From: Paenibacillus periandrae
Lineage (GTDB): Bacteria > Bacillota > Bacilli > Paenibacillales > NBRC-103111
NCBI RefSeq assembly: GCF_022458865.1
Contig: NZ_JAJNMU010000018.1
Span: 1 to 64,000, forward strand
Length of the DNA: 64,000 nt
Direction of reading: 5' to 3'
In this document: positions 8,437 to 16,721 of the stretch, one piece after another
Layout of the letters: each line of letters begins with the position of its first letter
How positions within the stretch are numbered: the stretch's first letter is position 1
The notes under the pieces: generated by a model
Seen by the model: the letters and a program-made list of their open reading frames with translations, nothing else
What the model was told of the DNA's origin: nothing
The model's database searches: none
Program-made: the position numbers and the translations under genes

Positions 8437-10254
8437 TTAAAGCTTGGGGATTAAAAATTCGACCGCCGTTCCACGATCAGCTCCACGACGAATCGTCAAA
8501 TAATACCGATCACCATAATGAAGTTTGATACGTTCGGCGATATTTTTGAGGCCTAACCCGTTGCTCTCCGGTACATCGGTTTCTTCAAGTTTGTATTTGT
8601 CCGTTTCAGCATCCTCCAGCAATGCAAACAGTCCCTCTTGTTTCTCCAGAGAAATACCGACCCCGTCGTCCGTTATCCGAATTAAAATTTCCCCGTCTTC
8701 CGTCCAGACGCCTTCAATATCGATATTCATGGGCCGACTGTAGTCCTCAAATCCATGGTTGATACTGTTCTCCACAATAGGCTGAAATATCAGGGGGATG
8801 ATACTGCAATGCAGCATTTCATCAGGGATTCTGATATTCAGTCTGAACATGTTATCAAACCGGAGGTTTTGAAGCTCTAAGTAATTGGTCGTATAATCCA
8901 ATTCATGCTTCACCGAATGGTGTCTGCCCTCTTTACCTAAAGCTAACCTAAACATGCGAGCCAAAATTTTAATCATACTGGCGGTCTCTTCGTCATCTTT
9001 CATCAATGCCTTCATGCGAATGGATTCCAAAGTATTGTACAGCATGTGGGGGTTGATCTGATTCTGAAGTGCGATGAATTTGGCTTGACGCTGCTTTATC
9101 TCCGCGATATATACGTCTTCAATTAAGGTTCGGATCGTTATAATCATTTTGTTGTAACTGTTCACCAGGCTTCCGATCTCGTCACCCGCCTGCTCTTTCT
9201 CTATGGGCAAGTATTGGCCTGTTTCCGCCTGCTTCATGCTTCTACGCAGCGCCTTAATAGGCCTTGTGATCGTATAGCTTAAACCAATTGAGATGCAGGT
9301 TATGACCAGACTGCTCATCAGGATCACGAACACAGTCATGCCTTTGATCTGATTAATTTTCTGCAGCAGCTTCGAGCGCGGAATTTCGGTTTTGATAAAC
9401 AAATTCCCCGTTGAGGTGCTCCCCGACAAAATAATTTGGTCTTGGCTGCCGTCATCCTTGATGTATTCTGCTCCGGATTCAAGCACCTGCTGCCAGGATA
9501 AACGGCCGCTGGCCGCATCGGAATGGTAGACGATTTCCCTTTGTCGATTGCTTATGACGACACTGATGCCGTATTTATCCCGAGCCAAGACGAAATCATG
9601 ATCAAGCTGCAGTAATGTAAACGGATCCAGATCGATGAGTAGTATGCCCGCGTATGCCCCATCGGAACTGAACAGCACTCTTCCTACCGTCACTACGGCT
9701 CCTGCTCCTTTATCCTCATAATAGGAGCGGTCATGTAACCCGGTAATAAAAAACGTATCATCCGAACTGCGGAGCTGCTTGTACCATTCACGTGATAACA
9801 ACATGTTCTCATTCACTCTACTTGTTGTAGTGGTATACTGATACACGCTGCTATCGCGACCGATCAACATCACAGTGCTGATCTCCGATTTGAGCAATGC
9901 GACCCGCATCAATAGCCGCTGGACGGCAAATTTTTGGATAATCAACTCGTCCATGGGCAAACTTCGCTCTTCTCCGACCCTGTAGATCAATTCGTTGTCA
10001 ACAAGTACCGACTTCGTGACCTTGTCATATTCTTTAATGAATTCGTTCAAAGAAGTCCTGATTTGGGACGTATAGAGAGAGGCGAATTCTTGAGAGGAAT
10101 CCTCAAGCCCCGCTGCCGATTGATGGAAGATGATAGTACTTACACCAATCAGTGGAATGACACAAGCAAGAAGATAGCCTACCAATAATTTGTTTTGGAA
10201 TCTCATGCTTTCTATCATTAAAACAGCCCTTCGTATCCATCTTTTTGGTTCCAT
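8437..10254 (-). CDS. membrane sensor histidine kinase, YesM type
   Basis: About 605 residues: membrane segment near residues 24-43, an extracellular sensor region of about 260 residues (dCache-like), a second membrane segment near 305-328, HAMP, the His-kinase domain with phosphoacceptor His403 in 'NQINPHMLYN', and an ATPase domain ('IVENSINHGF', 'DDGVGIS', 'NGLGLKNIAERI'). The ATG at 10254 is preceded by AAGGAAGGG; the open frame also reaches a TTG at 10275. It should sense an extracellular sugar or its binding protein and phosphorylate the adjacent YesN-type regulator. Transcription probably starts from 10365-10393. Confidence 0.93.
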   Translation of the reverse strand: MEPKRWIRRAVLMIESMRFQNKLLVGYLLACVIPLIGVSTIIFHQSAAGLEDSSQEFASLYTSQIRTSLNEFIKEYDKVTKSVLVDNELIYRVGEERSLPMDELIIQKFAVQRLLMRVALLKSEISTVMLIGRDSSVYQYTTTTSRVNENMLLSREWYKQLRSSDDTFFITGLHDRSYYEDKGAGAVVTVGRVLFSSDGAYAGILLIDLDPFTLLQLDHDFVLARDKYGISVVISNRQREIVYHSDAASGRLSWQQVLESGAEYIKDDGSQDQIILSGSTSTGNLFIKTEIPRSKLLQKINQIKGMTVFVILMSSLVITCISIGLSYTITRPIKALRRSMKQAETGQYLPIEKEQAGDEIGSLVNSYNKMIITIRTLIEDVYIAEIKQRQAKFIALQNQINPHMLYNTLESIRMKALMKDDEETASMIKILARMFRLALGKEGRHHSVKHELDYTTNYLELQNLRFDNMFRLNIRIPDEMLHCSIIPLIFQPIVENSINHGFEDYSRPMNIDIEGVWTEDGEILIRITDDGVGISLEKQEGLFALLEDAETDKYKLEETDVPESNGLGLKNIAERIKLHYGDRYYLTIRRGADRGTAVEFLIPKL

Positions 10255-10364
10255 ACCCAGCCCTTCCTTTATCAAACGTCTTATCTACTATTGTACATGT
10301 CGTGATGCGTCGACGCTACCGAAGTATCCTAGATAGAAATGGTTTTGTGTATCCGTTTACACGA

Positions 10365-10393
10365 AATGTACTTTAAATATGTTAATTTATCAA
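10365..10393 (-). promoter_or_regulatory. promoter of the sensor/regulator operon
   Basis: On the minus strand TTGATA (10388-10393), a 17-base spacer and TACATT (10365-10370). It lies about 110 bases before the kinase start. The arrangement relative to the operator at 10396-10427 is the same as at the transporter promoter. Confidence 0.7.
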
Positions 10394-10395
10394 AG

Positions 10396-10427
10396 GGGCA
10401 TTTTTAAGTTTATACAAGGGCATTTTA
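10396..10427 (-). promoter_or_regulatory. second copy of the tandem YesN-type operator
   Basis: GGGCATTTTT (10396-10405) and GGGCATTTTA (10418-10427) repeat with a 22-base offset. Thirty of the 32 bases equal those at 6735-6766, and the flanking two-base gap to the -35 is conserved. It suggests the two-component genes are autoregulated. Confidence 0.75.
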
Positions 10428-10785
10428 TATTATTTTCATCTTGTAGCAGCTTCATATTGATAATGATCATGTTTAAAGTAATAAAAGATGTATTTTATTT
10501 GGGATTTGCTAAAAATTCCGCTATTCCAATAGTGTTTTTTTATAACTTAAAAATGATCGTAAAAAGACTTAAACGACCTATTGTGAGATTCACGACATCA
10601 TGCATCAGCGACAGTGAGTTTGTTTTTGTATCTGCTAAATAAGATTCTATAAGTACTAATGAATTAGGAACATATATGGATACATTAAAAAGCTCGGGTT
10701 TAATCCATTAGGATATATCAATGAAACAAAGATTTTACATCTGAAAAAGAAGCTTTGGCACCCGTCTTTCTTTTGACCCGCTATA
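10428..10785. other. AT-rich intergenic DNA without a supported gene
   Basis: No frame has a ribosome site together with protein-like composition. Short frames (for example the plus-strand ATG at 10379) are low-complexity and start inside the operator region. I see nothing else of note before the terminator at 10786. Confidence 0.5.
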
Positions 10786-10836
10786 TAAAAATTAAGCACT
10801 CGTACGAAGCGGATTATCCGCAGCATACGAGTGCTT
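10786..10836 (-). terminator. two-stem terminator
   Basis: AAGCACTCGTA (10794-10804) pairs perfectly with TACGAGTGCTT (10826-10836), and an inner stem GCGGAT/ATCCGC fills the loop. On the minus strand it is followed by AATTTTTATA, so it ends minus-strand transcription coming from the genes above 10850. Confidence 0.75.
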
Positions 10837-10849
10837 CTCGTTATGACCA

Positions 10850-10985
10850 ATTTACAGAATCAATCCATTTATTGTTAGCCGATTCGTGGATAAGCTTGTT
10901 TGAACACCGCAAGATGTAGTTGGTCGTAGCGTATTGGCCTCCTATGCTCGCGCTTTTGCTTTTAATATACTCTTTTAATCACAAA
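10850..10985 (-). other. possible coding remnant (about 44 codons)
   Basis: In a minus-strand frame one base off that of the following gene, codons read 'SIGGQYATTNYILRCSNKL' and 'ANNKWIDSVNWS' before a TAA at 10850, just ahead of the terminator. The composition looks like a genuine protein C-terminus. There is no start codon of its own. It may be the displaced 3' end of a gene that lost its front, or chance. Confidence 0.3.
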
Positions 10986-11426
10986 AAACGAGCCTCGAAT
11001 TGTTCCAGCTAGTTTGGACTTCTGTCTAGCAAACTTAAACTTCTCTGCTAACTCCTTTGGTACCTCCATCCCCTCAGACAGCTTAAATCCAACGGCCCGC
11101 TTCTTAGGGTCATCAACCGTATACATGACATTGAGCCCAAGACCATCTTCATAAAAAACGTAGGCAAATTGGATATTTTCCACTTGAAAACGCGACGTTT
11201 CTAAAGGTTTGGCCGCAAACTCAATATCACGTTCTTCTTTCAAAATTCGGTTCACATAATCAATGGTCTCCTGGCTCTCGCTAGCTGGTACTACCGTAAA
11301 TTCATGCTTGTATTTATTCATGAAGTAACGGGCTTCATTAGCGCGTAAACCAGCAAGCGCATCTGCTACAGGTGAAGACTCTAAACCGACCGTAGACACA
11401 GTTTTAAAATCAACGATATGGGACAT
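10962..11426 (-). CDS. hypothetical soluble protein (154 aa)
   Basis: I do not recognise the family. The protein is soluble, without signal peptide or membrane segments, mixed alpha/beta in appearance, and ends in a basic stretch ('GTIRGSFFVIKRVY'). The ATG at 11426 (MSHIVDFKTV) fits GAGGAGG 6-12 bases upstream; the ATG two codons earlier is too close to that site. It stands alone, with the terminator at 10786-10836 behind it and an ArsR-type gene on the same strand upstream. Confidence 0.7.
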   Translation of the reverse strand: MSHIVDFKTVSTVGLESSPVADALAGLRANEARYFMNKYKHEFTVVPASESQETIDYVNRILKEERDIEFAAKPLETSRFQVENIQFAYVFYEDGLGLNVMYTVDDPKKRAVGFKLSEGMEVPKELAEKFKFARQKSKLAGTIRGSFFVIKRVY

Positions 11427-11545
11427 TTCCATCCTCCTCGTATTATCACTTTATTTTCTAACAACAGGAATCCACATTTCACTAAAATCTAAGCCATTCG
11501 GATTATGTTAATTCGAGTCAATCAAGATGAGCGATAGATCTTGCT

Positions 11546-11878
11546 TTAGTCCTGCTCCTCCTTAAGAAGCTGATCCAGACGAACCATATTTTGTTTCCAA
11601 AATTTCTCGTAGTACGACAACCAGTCCTGGAGTTCCTTCAGAGGTGCGGGATTGAGACTGTTTCGCGTCTCACGGCCGACTTTACGCTCGGTCACAAGGC
11701 CAGCTTCCTTCAAAATCGTCAAATGCCCGGAGACTGCGTTGCGGCCCATCGCAAAATGCGGAGTCAACCGATGGAGCGGCAATTCATCCGCATCCGCCAG
11801 CAGTCGAATGATTTCACGCCGGGTCGGATCAGCCAGGGCATAATAGACATCCCGTGTCTGTGCAAATGCGCTCATCAT
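11546..11878 (-). CDS. ArsR-family winged-helix repressor
   Basis: About 110 residues with the typical ArsR core: 'ALADPTRREIIRLLAD', then the recognition region 'AMGRNAVSGHLTILKEAGLVTERKVGRE'. No metal-binding CxC motif is visible in the recognition helix, so it belongs with the metal-independent subfamily. The start at 11878 (or the next ATG, 11875) has GAGGGAG 6-12 bases before it. Related sequence motifs at 11933-11946 and 12005-12033 in front of the gene are likely operators. No recognisable target gene lies on the other side. Confidence 0.88.
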   Translation of the reverse strand: MMSAFAQTRDVYYALADPTRREIIRLLADADELPLHRLTPHFAMGRNAVSGHLTILKEAGLVTERKVGRETRNSLNPAPLKELQDWLSYYEKFWKQNMVRLDQLLKEEQD

Positions 11879-11932
11879 CACCACTCCCTCGCATGAAATG
11901 AAATTAAAAAGGTTAGTGCTTTGATTATAGGA

Positions 11933-12033
11933 CAGTAAATAGTGTCTAGTCAATAGGCCCACCTTATTTCCAAAGAAAATCAATTTTTCATGTGAAGATG
12001 AAAAACACTATTCATAAGTCAGTAAATGGTGTC
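11933..12033. promoter_or_regulatory. repeated motif and palindrome upstream of the ArsR gene
   Basis: CAGTAAATAGTGTC (11933-11946) recurs as CAGTAAATGGTGTC (12020-12033). The second copy is half of a palindrome, ACACTATT (12005-12012) and AATGGTGT (12025-12032), with one mismatch. The position before an ArsR gene suggests autoregulatory operators. A plus-strand ribosome-site-like GGAGGAGG follows at 12043-12050. Confidence 0.55.
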
Positions 12034-12040
12034 CTATAGG

Positions 12041-12600
12041 TATGGAGGAGGAAACAAACGAGCAGGATGGGCGATGCAGTAACAACCTCAAAAGAAGGAA
12101 CCCATAACTTCGAGACCGACACTGGAATGCATCAGCAAATTCATCGCTATCTCTCCTTGCATCCATTGTGGGGTACAGCGCTTATCCGATCAACGATCGC
12201 CTCCACCCAAGGACCAATTCTAATCGAATTTTTTTTCCATATAAAAACCGGAATAGCCCAAGGGCGCTCACAACACATACATGAGATCACCAAGCTGGAA
12301 GCTTGCCTGCTCCTTCAATAATTTAAGCAGGCTCTCCAAAACAGCCATAACTCTAAGCTCTTCCCGATGCTTAGGTTTGGGAGACGACACCGCGACAGAA
12401 ATGGTAAGCTCACCCTCCCAATAGGATGGATCGGGAAGAAGCGTGCCCAACCTTATAAATGAATGACATTCCTAAGGCCAGCCAGTCCGGTACTCCTGAT
12501 GGAGTTCATTATGTCCTGATGGATTGGATTTATGTATGAATACGGAGGTACCTGCCCTCCTTTTAGCATACATACCATAAAACAATTTGAATGGGTAAAT
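12041..12600. other. gene-poor stretch, likely decayed
   Basis: A plus-strand frame at 12067-12321 and a minus-strand frame at 12268-12450 are open but neither resembles a known family. The minus frame ('PSYWEGELTISVAVSSPKP', then Leu/Glu-rich) looks more protein-like and could be a fragment. The divergent target of the ArsR repressor may once have stood here. Confidence 0.4.
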
Positions 12601-12629
12601 TGTTCATCCGATGGACAATATTCAGATAT

Positions 12630-12689
12630 TGACTCTCATACAGACATGAGATATATTTATTTCGTATCTTATTAAATTAATTAAAATAA
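12630..12689 (+). promoter_or_regulatory. promoter and ROK-type palindromic operator, copy 1
   Basis: TTGACT (12630-12635), 17-base spacer, TATATT (12653-12658), then a 21-base imperfect palindrome TTATTAAA-N5-TAAAATAA at 12669-12689. The same layout, including the 10-base gap between -10 and palindrome, occurs on the minus strand at 16662-16721. A repressor bound just after the start point would block transcription. It now drives a pseudogene and the MFS gene. Confidence 0.7.
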
Positions 12690-12702
12690 CTAATAAAAAA
12701 TA

Positions 12703-13129
12703 GTACGGATTAAACCGCGCCATATCCTTGAAGATACAGCAGAAACCTTGTGTGAAAGCGGACTTCAATTTATGGCAACGCAAGATGACTTTGTAGATGT
12801 GGAGACCAATTTGACTACTTTGTCAAGATAAACCGGCTTTGGGATAGCAAACATTTCACGATTAGTACCCTCCACCATGAGTTGATGAAGACGGAAGGGA
12901 TAAAAGCCCTTTTGCGTGGACGGCATGCGTGCCGTGGATACGGTGACGAGTGAGCTGCCGGAATTAGGGTTAACCGCATGTTTCCAGCACGTTAGAAAAG
13001 CGATGAAGATCCGATGGTTTTATTGGAGTAGTATCGCTGGTTTAGCCAGGCCGATCTAGAACTTCGGGTTATTAAATTGAACAGGCGATTGAGGCTTATC
13101 AGGTCTTCGCGGACTACAAAATAATTTAA
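12703..13129 (+). pseudogene. decayed sugar isomerase/epimerase (TIM barrel) gene
   Basis: Pieces in several frames match the intact gene at 15864-16634: 'ILEDTAETLCESGLQFMATQ', then after a one-base shift 'DYFVKINRLWDSKHFTIST' and 'HHELMKTEGIKALL', then 'VDGMRAVDTV' and 'ELPELGLTACFQHV', 'DEDPMVLLE' followed by a stop, and finally 'EQAIEAYQVFADYKII' before TAA at 13127-13129. The N-terminus is missing and at least two internal segments (about 45 residues in the first) are deleted. It precedes the MFS gene by 17 bases and once formed an operon with it. Function is lost. Confidence 0.8.
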
Positions 13130-13146
13130 CATAACGGAGAATGGAT

Positions 13147-14349
13147 ATGATTTTTCTTATCTTAATTTATCTGGCGTTTATCAGCCTTGGATTGCCCGAC
13201 TCCCTGCTTGGTTCCTCCTGGCCCATCATGAATACTGATTTGGGTGTCCCCATCGAAAACGCGGGAATTGCATCCAGTATTATTTCTATAGGCACCATCA
13301 TTTCCAGCTTGCTCTCATACAAGTTGATTCGCATCATTGGCACTGGCAAGGTAACGATTATCAGTGTCGCCATGACTGCCGCGGCACTACTTGGTTTTTC
13401 GCTTTCGCCTTCCTTCATTTGGTTATTGGCTTGTGCGATTCCGCTTGGCCTTGGGGGCGGAGCCGTTGATGCCGGACTGAATAGATTTGTGGCCGAGCAT
13501 TATGAAGCGAAGCATATGAACTGGCTACACGGTTTTTGGGGTGTTGGAGCCATGCTGGGTCCCATTTTGATGTCTACGTTAGTATTGTGGGGAAACACAT
13601 GGAGAAGTGGTTATTTTACCATATCGATAGTACAGTTTGCATTGGTTATCTTACTGCTGTTTTCACTTCCAATGTGGAGGAAATTTGAAGGTACGTCAAC
13701 GAAGCCGACTGAAGAAGATCTGCAATCCAAAGACAAGCCAGGACTGCTCGCTTCGCTGAAAACAAGAGGTGCTATCTTTGGGATGTTTTCGTTCTTCCTG
13801 GTTTCTTCAACGGAAGCTTCCATGATGCTATGGGGATCAAGTTATTTGGTGAAAAACGAAAGCATTTCGCCCGAAAGTGCTGCCGGGTGGGTATCCTTAT
13901 TTTTCTTGGGAATCACGGCCGGACGAATGTTAAGCGGCTTTATCTCCATTAAGTTGAGCAATGAGGCGTTGATTCGTCTTGGAGCCATTTTTATGATTTT
14001 CGGATTTTTTATCATGCTGTTGCCGCTTCCGACGATTTTCACACTAATCTCATTCATTATTGTTGGGACAGGGCTTGCGCCGATCTATCCATCCATGCTG
14101 CATCAAACGCCTATTTATTTTGGGCAGCATAACGCACAGGCAGCTATGGGCATGCAAATGGCATTTGCCTATACCGGCACTACGCTGGTTGCGCCATTGC
14201 TTGGACAACTCTTTGCGAACGTCTCTTTCTCCTTAATGCCTTATGTGCTTCTCGCTTGCGGCATCGGTTTGCTGACTTGTAGAGAAATACTAACGCGGGC
14301 GTATAAAAAGAAAGCTGGCGTTCACAAAAGCGCTTCTCTGGAGGGCTAA
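13147..14349 (+). CDS. MFS transporter, probably for a sugar or sugar derivative
   Basis: 400 residues, twelve hydrophobic segments, with a hydrophilic central loop near residues 185-205 between the two six-helix halves. The opening 'LGLPDSLLGSSWP' is typical of a sugar/metabolite MFS group. I place the start at 13147 because ACGGAGA lies 7 bases before this ATG; the ATG at 13141 is too close to it. It follows the decayed isomerase gene and the ROK-type operator at 12669-12689, so its substrate is probably the sugar handled by the neighbouring isomerase (inference). Confidence 0.88.
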   Translation: MIFLILIYLAFISLGLPDSLLGSSWPIMNTDLGVPIENAGIASSIISIGTIISSLLSYKLIRIIGTGKVTIISVAMTAAALLGFSLSPSFIWLLACAIPLGLGGGAVDAGLNRFVAEHYEAKHMNWLHGFWGVGAMLGPILMSTLVLWGNTWRSGYFTISIVQFALVILLLFSLPMWRKFEGTSTKPTEEDLQSKDKPGLLASLKTRGAIFGMFSFFLVSSTEASMMLWGSSYLVKNESISPESAAGWVSLFFLGITAGRMLSGFISIKLSNEALIRLGAIFMIFGFFIMLLPLPTIFTLISFIIVGTGLAPIYPSMLHQTPIYFGQHNAQAAMGMQMAFAYTGTTLVAPLLGQLFANVSFSLMPYVLLACGIGLLTCREILTRAYKKKAGVHKSASLEG

Positions 14350-14520
14350 GTGTTTGAAGTAACAGGCTGACAAATGTATATTGAATAGCGGGAGAGATGG
14401 ACTAACCAGGGTAGTGTAGAAAAAATCCTCCATTGTATCTTGAACGCTAATTGAAGCAAGTGGATTAGCGAGGTAGCTAAAGAAGAAACAGAAGAAAACT
14501 GTTCACCTTATTTCACTTGA

Positions 14521-14550
14521 AAGGCAACGTCCCTCGTCGTTGTCTTTTTT
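14521..14550 (+). terminator. terminator after the MFS gene
   Basis: AAGGCAACG (14521-14529) pairs with CGTTGTCTT (14538-14546, one G-U pair) and runs into T6. It is about 170 bases past the MFS stop. Confidence 0.65.
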
Positions 14551-14652
14551 AGCATTTCTTGGCTCTCAGTAAAACCCCATGTCCAATCCTCTCGGGGAGG
14601 CATAAACGCCAGATAAATCAGTATGATAAGACCATGTCCAATCTCCGATGGC

Positions 14653-15675
14653 TTAGATATTTTCGTTGTCCTGTCGATAATTTCCGCGCATACCAGACTG
14701 ATATGCTGCAATCGCCTGTGCAATCAAACCATGAAGGATGTCGATATCTAAATCCCTTTCATAATTAACAACAGGGAATATTTTCCTCAAACCCTCTGAA
14801 GGTATTGCTTGCTCAATCTCATCTTTTAAAGCTTCGGAAAAAAAATCACCATAAAGAACAACATATTCGGGATTGATTGTCCCACAAAAAATACTGATTA
14901 ATTTAGAAATGGCCGCTCCCAGCTCTTTGGGATCATCATAGTTAATCGTTATCCAGTCAACACCGATCGGAAGCAGATTGACTTCACCTGCGTAACCAAT
15001 GCCCCCTTTATGAATGCTGCCATCAATCACAACACCTGCACCTGGACCAAAAGTTCGAGGGAAATAAATGCCGACAATAGAGGATACTTTTTCTGTATGT
15101 TGGCTAAAACCAAATGCTGCTGCATTGACATCATTCTCAACAATGGCCGGCAACTCATATTTTTTCTGAAAATATTCTGTAAAGGAAGTCCCCTTTAATG
15201 TTGTAAAGTCATTTTCCAAAATAACACCATTACGCTCCACTCCTGGCAGGGAAAAAGCAACTAGGCTTATAGTCGAATAGTTTCGAAGGGCCTCATTGAT
15301 CATCTGATCAAAACTAGAAAGTTGAATGGTATCAAACGCCTCCTCTGCGTGCCATACGCGTTCCCCGTAAAGATTCCCGATACAAGCACTTATAACATTC
15401 TTCCCCTTGCGTACCCGCGCCGATAACCCAAGCACATGTGCAAATTCTGCATTAAAGCTATACGCTTGAGACGGCCTTCCTCCCGTTGCAGAATACATTT
15501 TACCGAGTGTGACTTCTCCGCTTTCTACAAATCCATTCAGTATGTTTCCAACGGTAACAAAGCTTAAACCTGTCGTTAGAGCCAATTGTTTAATGGTGGA
15601 GGTTTTGTACGAACAAAGGCTCCAAAGAACTGTTTGTGAGTTGCTCTCTTTCATATCCAGCATATTTATTCCCAT
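14653..15675 (-). CDS. ROK-family transcriptional regulator
   Basis: 340 residues: an N-terminal winged helix-turn-helix ('STIKQLALTTGLSFVTVGNILNGF' region, residues 26-50), then a ROK sugar-kinase-like domain ('ENDVNAAAFG', 'GPGAGVVIDGSIHKGGIGYAGE'). The usual ROK zinc-binding cysteine cluster is not visible after the GEVN motif. The ATG at 15675 follows GGAGGG by 5 bases. It is the last gene of the isomerase operon and is the best candidate to bind the palindromes at 16662-16682 and 12669-12689, with a sugar or sugar phosphate as inducer (inference). Confidence 0.9.
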   Translation of the reverse strand: MGINMLDMKESNSQTVLWSLCSYKTSTIKQLALTTGLSFVTVGNILNGFVESGEVTLGKMYSATGGRPSQAYSFNAEFAHVLGLSARVRKGKNVISACIGNLYGERVWHAEEAFDTIQLSSFDQMINEALRNYSTISLVAFSLPGVERNGVILENDFTTLKGTSFTEYFQKKYELPAIVENDVNAAAFGFSQHTEKVSSIVGIYFPRTFGPGAGVVIDGSIHKGGIGYAGEVNLLPIGVDWITINYDDPKELGAAISKLISIFCGTINPEYVVLYGDFFSEALKDEIEQAIPSEGLRKIFPVVNYERDLDIDILHGLIAQAIAAYQSGMRGNYRQDNENI

Positions 15676-15705
15676 AATAACCCTCCAGCCTATTAACTCC
15701 GATTT

Positions 15706-15840
15706 TCATTTTATAATTTTGTAATTTCCATGATTTATAACATATGGTATAACACTTCCTGCACCAATGACGCCGCGATCTCCAATGGTTACACCACCGC
15801 AAATAGTAAGATTGGTTGAAAGCCATACATCATCATAAGG
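15706..15840 (-). pseudogene. C-terminal remnant of a maltose/galactoside acetyltransferase-like gene
   Basis: The last 42 or so codons read 'DDVWLSTNLTICGGVTIG' and 'DRGVIGAGSVIPYVI', the left-handed beta-helix repeat of the LacA/Maa family. The front of the protein, with the catalytic His, is gone. It is wedged between the isomerase stop (24 bases) and the ROK start (31 bases), so an acetyltransferase was probably once part of this operon. Confidence 0.75.
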
Positions 15841-15863
15841 TAAAACTACTCGCTGTTGTTTGG

Positions 15864-16634
15864 CTAAACAGTAGCTGATGTGATACCCGATTTCGATAGA
15901 TAATCGAAGCTCTCCTTTGCACAATCGAAGGCGTCTTTTTGCCAGTTTTCTTGCTCGGCCAGTCCCCATTTCACACCGGTTCGATGACAAGCCTCAAATA
16001 TGGGTAACCAATCAATCCGACCTTGACCAAGTGGAACCAAGTATTCTTTCCCCTCGGTTGAGAGTGCGGAATCTTTAAAATGACATATGTTTACACGCCC
16101 TTGATACCGTTCCAATAAAGCCACAGGGTCCTCACCTGCCCGAACAGTGTGATACACACATAAGGTTAAGCCCACATTAGGCAACTGTTCCATAACGATG
16201 TCTATGGCACGAATGCCATTTATGTACTCATAGTTGAACCAGAGCGGATGGAAGGTGAGTTCGATACCATGTTCACCCAGCGTCCCAGCCATTTGGCCCA
16301 TCGCGTCACAAAATTCCACGATACCTTCCGGTGTCATTAGCTCACGCGGGATGGTACTGACACATAAAGAATCACTTTCCCACAGCCTATTCATCGTGAT
16401 ATAGTAATCCAGATTATTTCGCACTACCGTAAAATTTTCTTGAGTTGCGATACATTTCAGCCCTGTTTCTCGCAAAGCTTCTGCCGTGAATGCCAGAGGT
16501 ACTGCAGGATCGATCCATTGTAGCTGTACATCGCGATATCCCATATTGTGCAGTTTACGGAACGTATGTTGTACTTCAACTGCTGTCGTAAGATAGGGTC
16601 TAAGACTGGAAGCTTGGAAGCCAAGTGATGTCAT
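15864..16634 (-). CDS. sugar phosphate isomerase/epimerase family protein
   Basis: 256 residues of the AP-endonuclease-2/xylose-isomerase-like TIM barrel. Metal-ligand candidates sit in the strand ends 'ELTFHPLWFNYEY', 'NICHFKD' and 'LAEQENWQKDAFDCAKES'. The ATG at 16634 follows GGAGG by 7 bases. It is the first gene of an operon that continues through an acetyltransferase remnant to the ROK regulator. A decayed paralogue lies at 12703-13129. The substrate cannot be told from sequence. Confidence 0.88.
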   Translation of the reverse strand: MTSLGFQASSLRPYLTTAVEVQHTFRKLHNMGYRDVQLQWIDPAVPLAFTAEALRETGLKCIATQENFTVVRNNLDYYITMNRLWESDSLCVSTIPRELMTPEGIVEFCDAMGQMAGTLGEHGIELTFHPLWFNYEYINGIRAIDIVMEQLPNVGLTLCVYHTVRAGEDPVALLERYQGRVNICHFKDSALSTEGKEYLVPLGQGRIDWLPIFEACHRTGVKWGLAEQENWQKDAFDCAKESFDYLSKSGITSATV

Positions 16635-16661
16635 AATCCATCCTCCACGTTTATTAATTAG

Positions 16662-16721
16662 TTATTAAAATGAATTTAATAAATATGAATTAACTATACC
16701 CCTGTCTGCAGAAGGAGTCAA
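16662..16721 (-). promoter_or_regulatory. promoter and ROK-type palindromic operator, copy 2
   Basis: On the minus strand TTGACT (16716-16721), 17-base spacer, TATAGT (16693-16698), then TTATTAAA-N5-TTTAATAA at 16662-16682, with perfect 8-base arms at about +1 to +21. The sequence and spacing equal those at 12630-12689. A repressor here would block the isomerase operon. Confidence 0.78.

Noticed and set aside
10379-10642. Plus-strand open frame of 87 codons before the sensor kinase promoter
   Set aside because: It has no ribosome site, starts inside the tandem operator region, and is low-complexity AT-rich translation without family features.
12067-12321. Divergent gene next to the ArsR repressor
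   Set aside because: The frame is open but has no protein-like composition, and the ribosome-site-like sequence is 17 or more bases away from its ATG.
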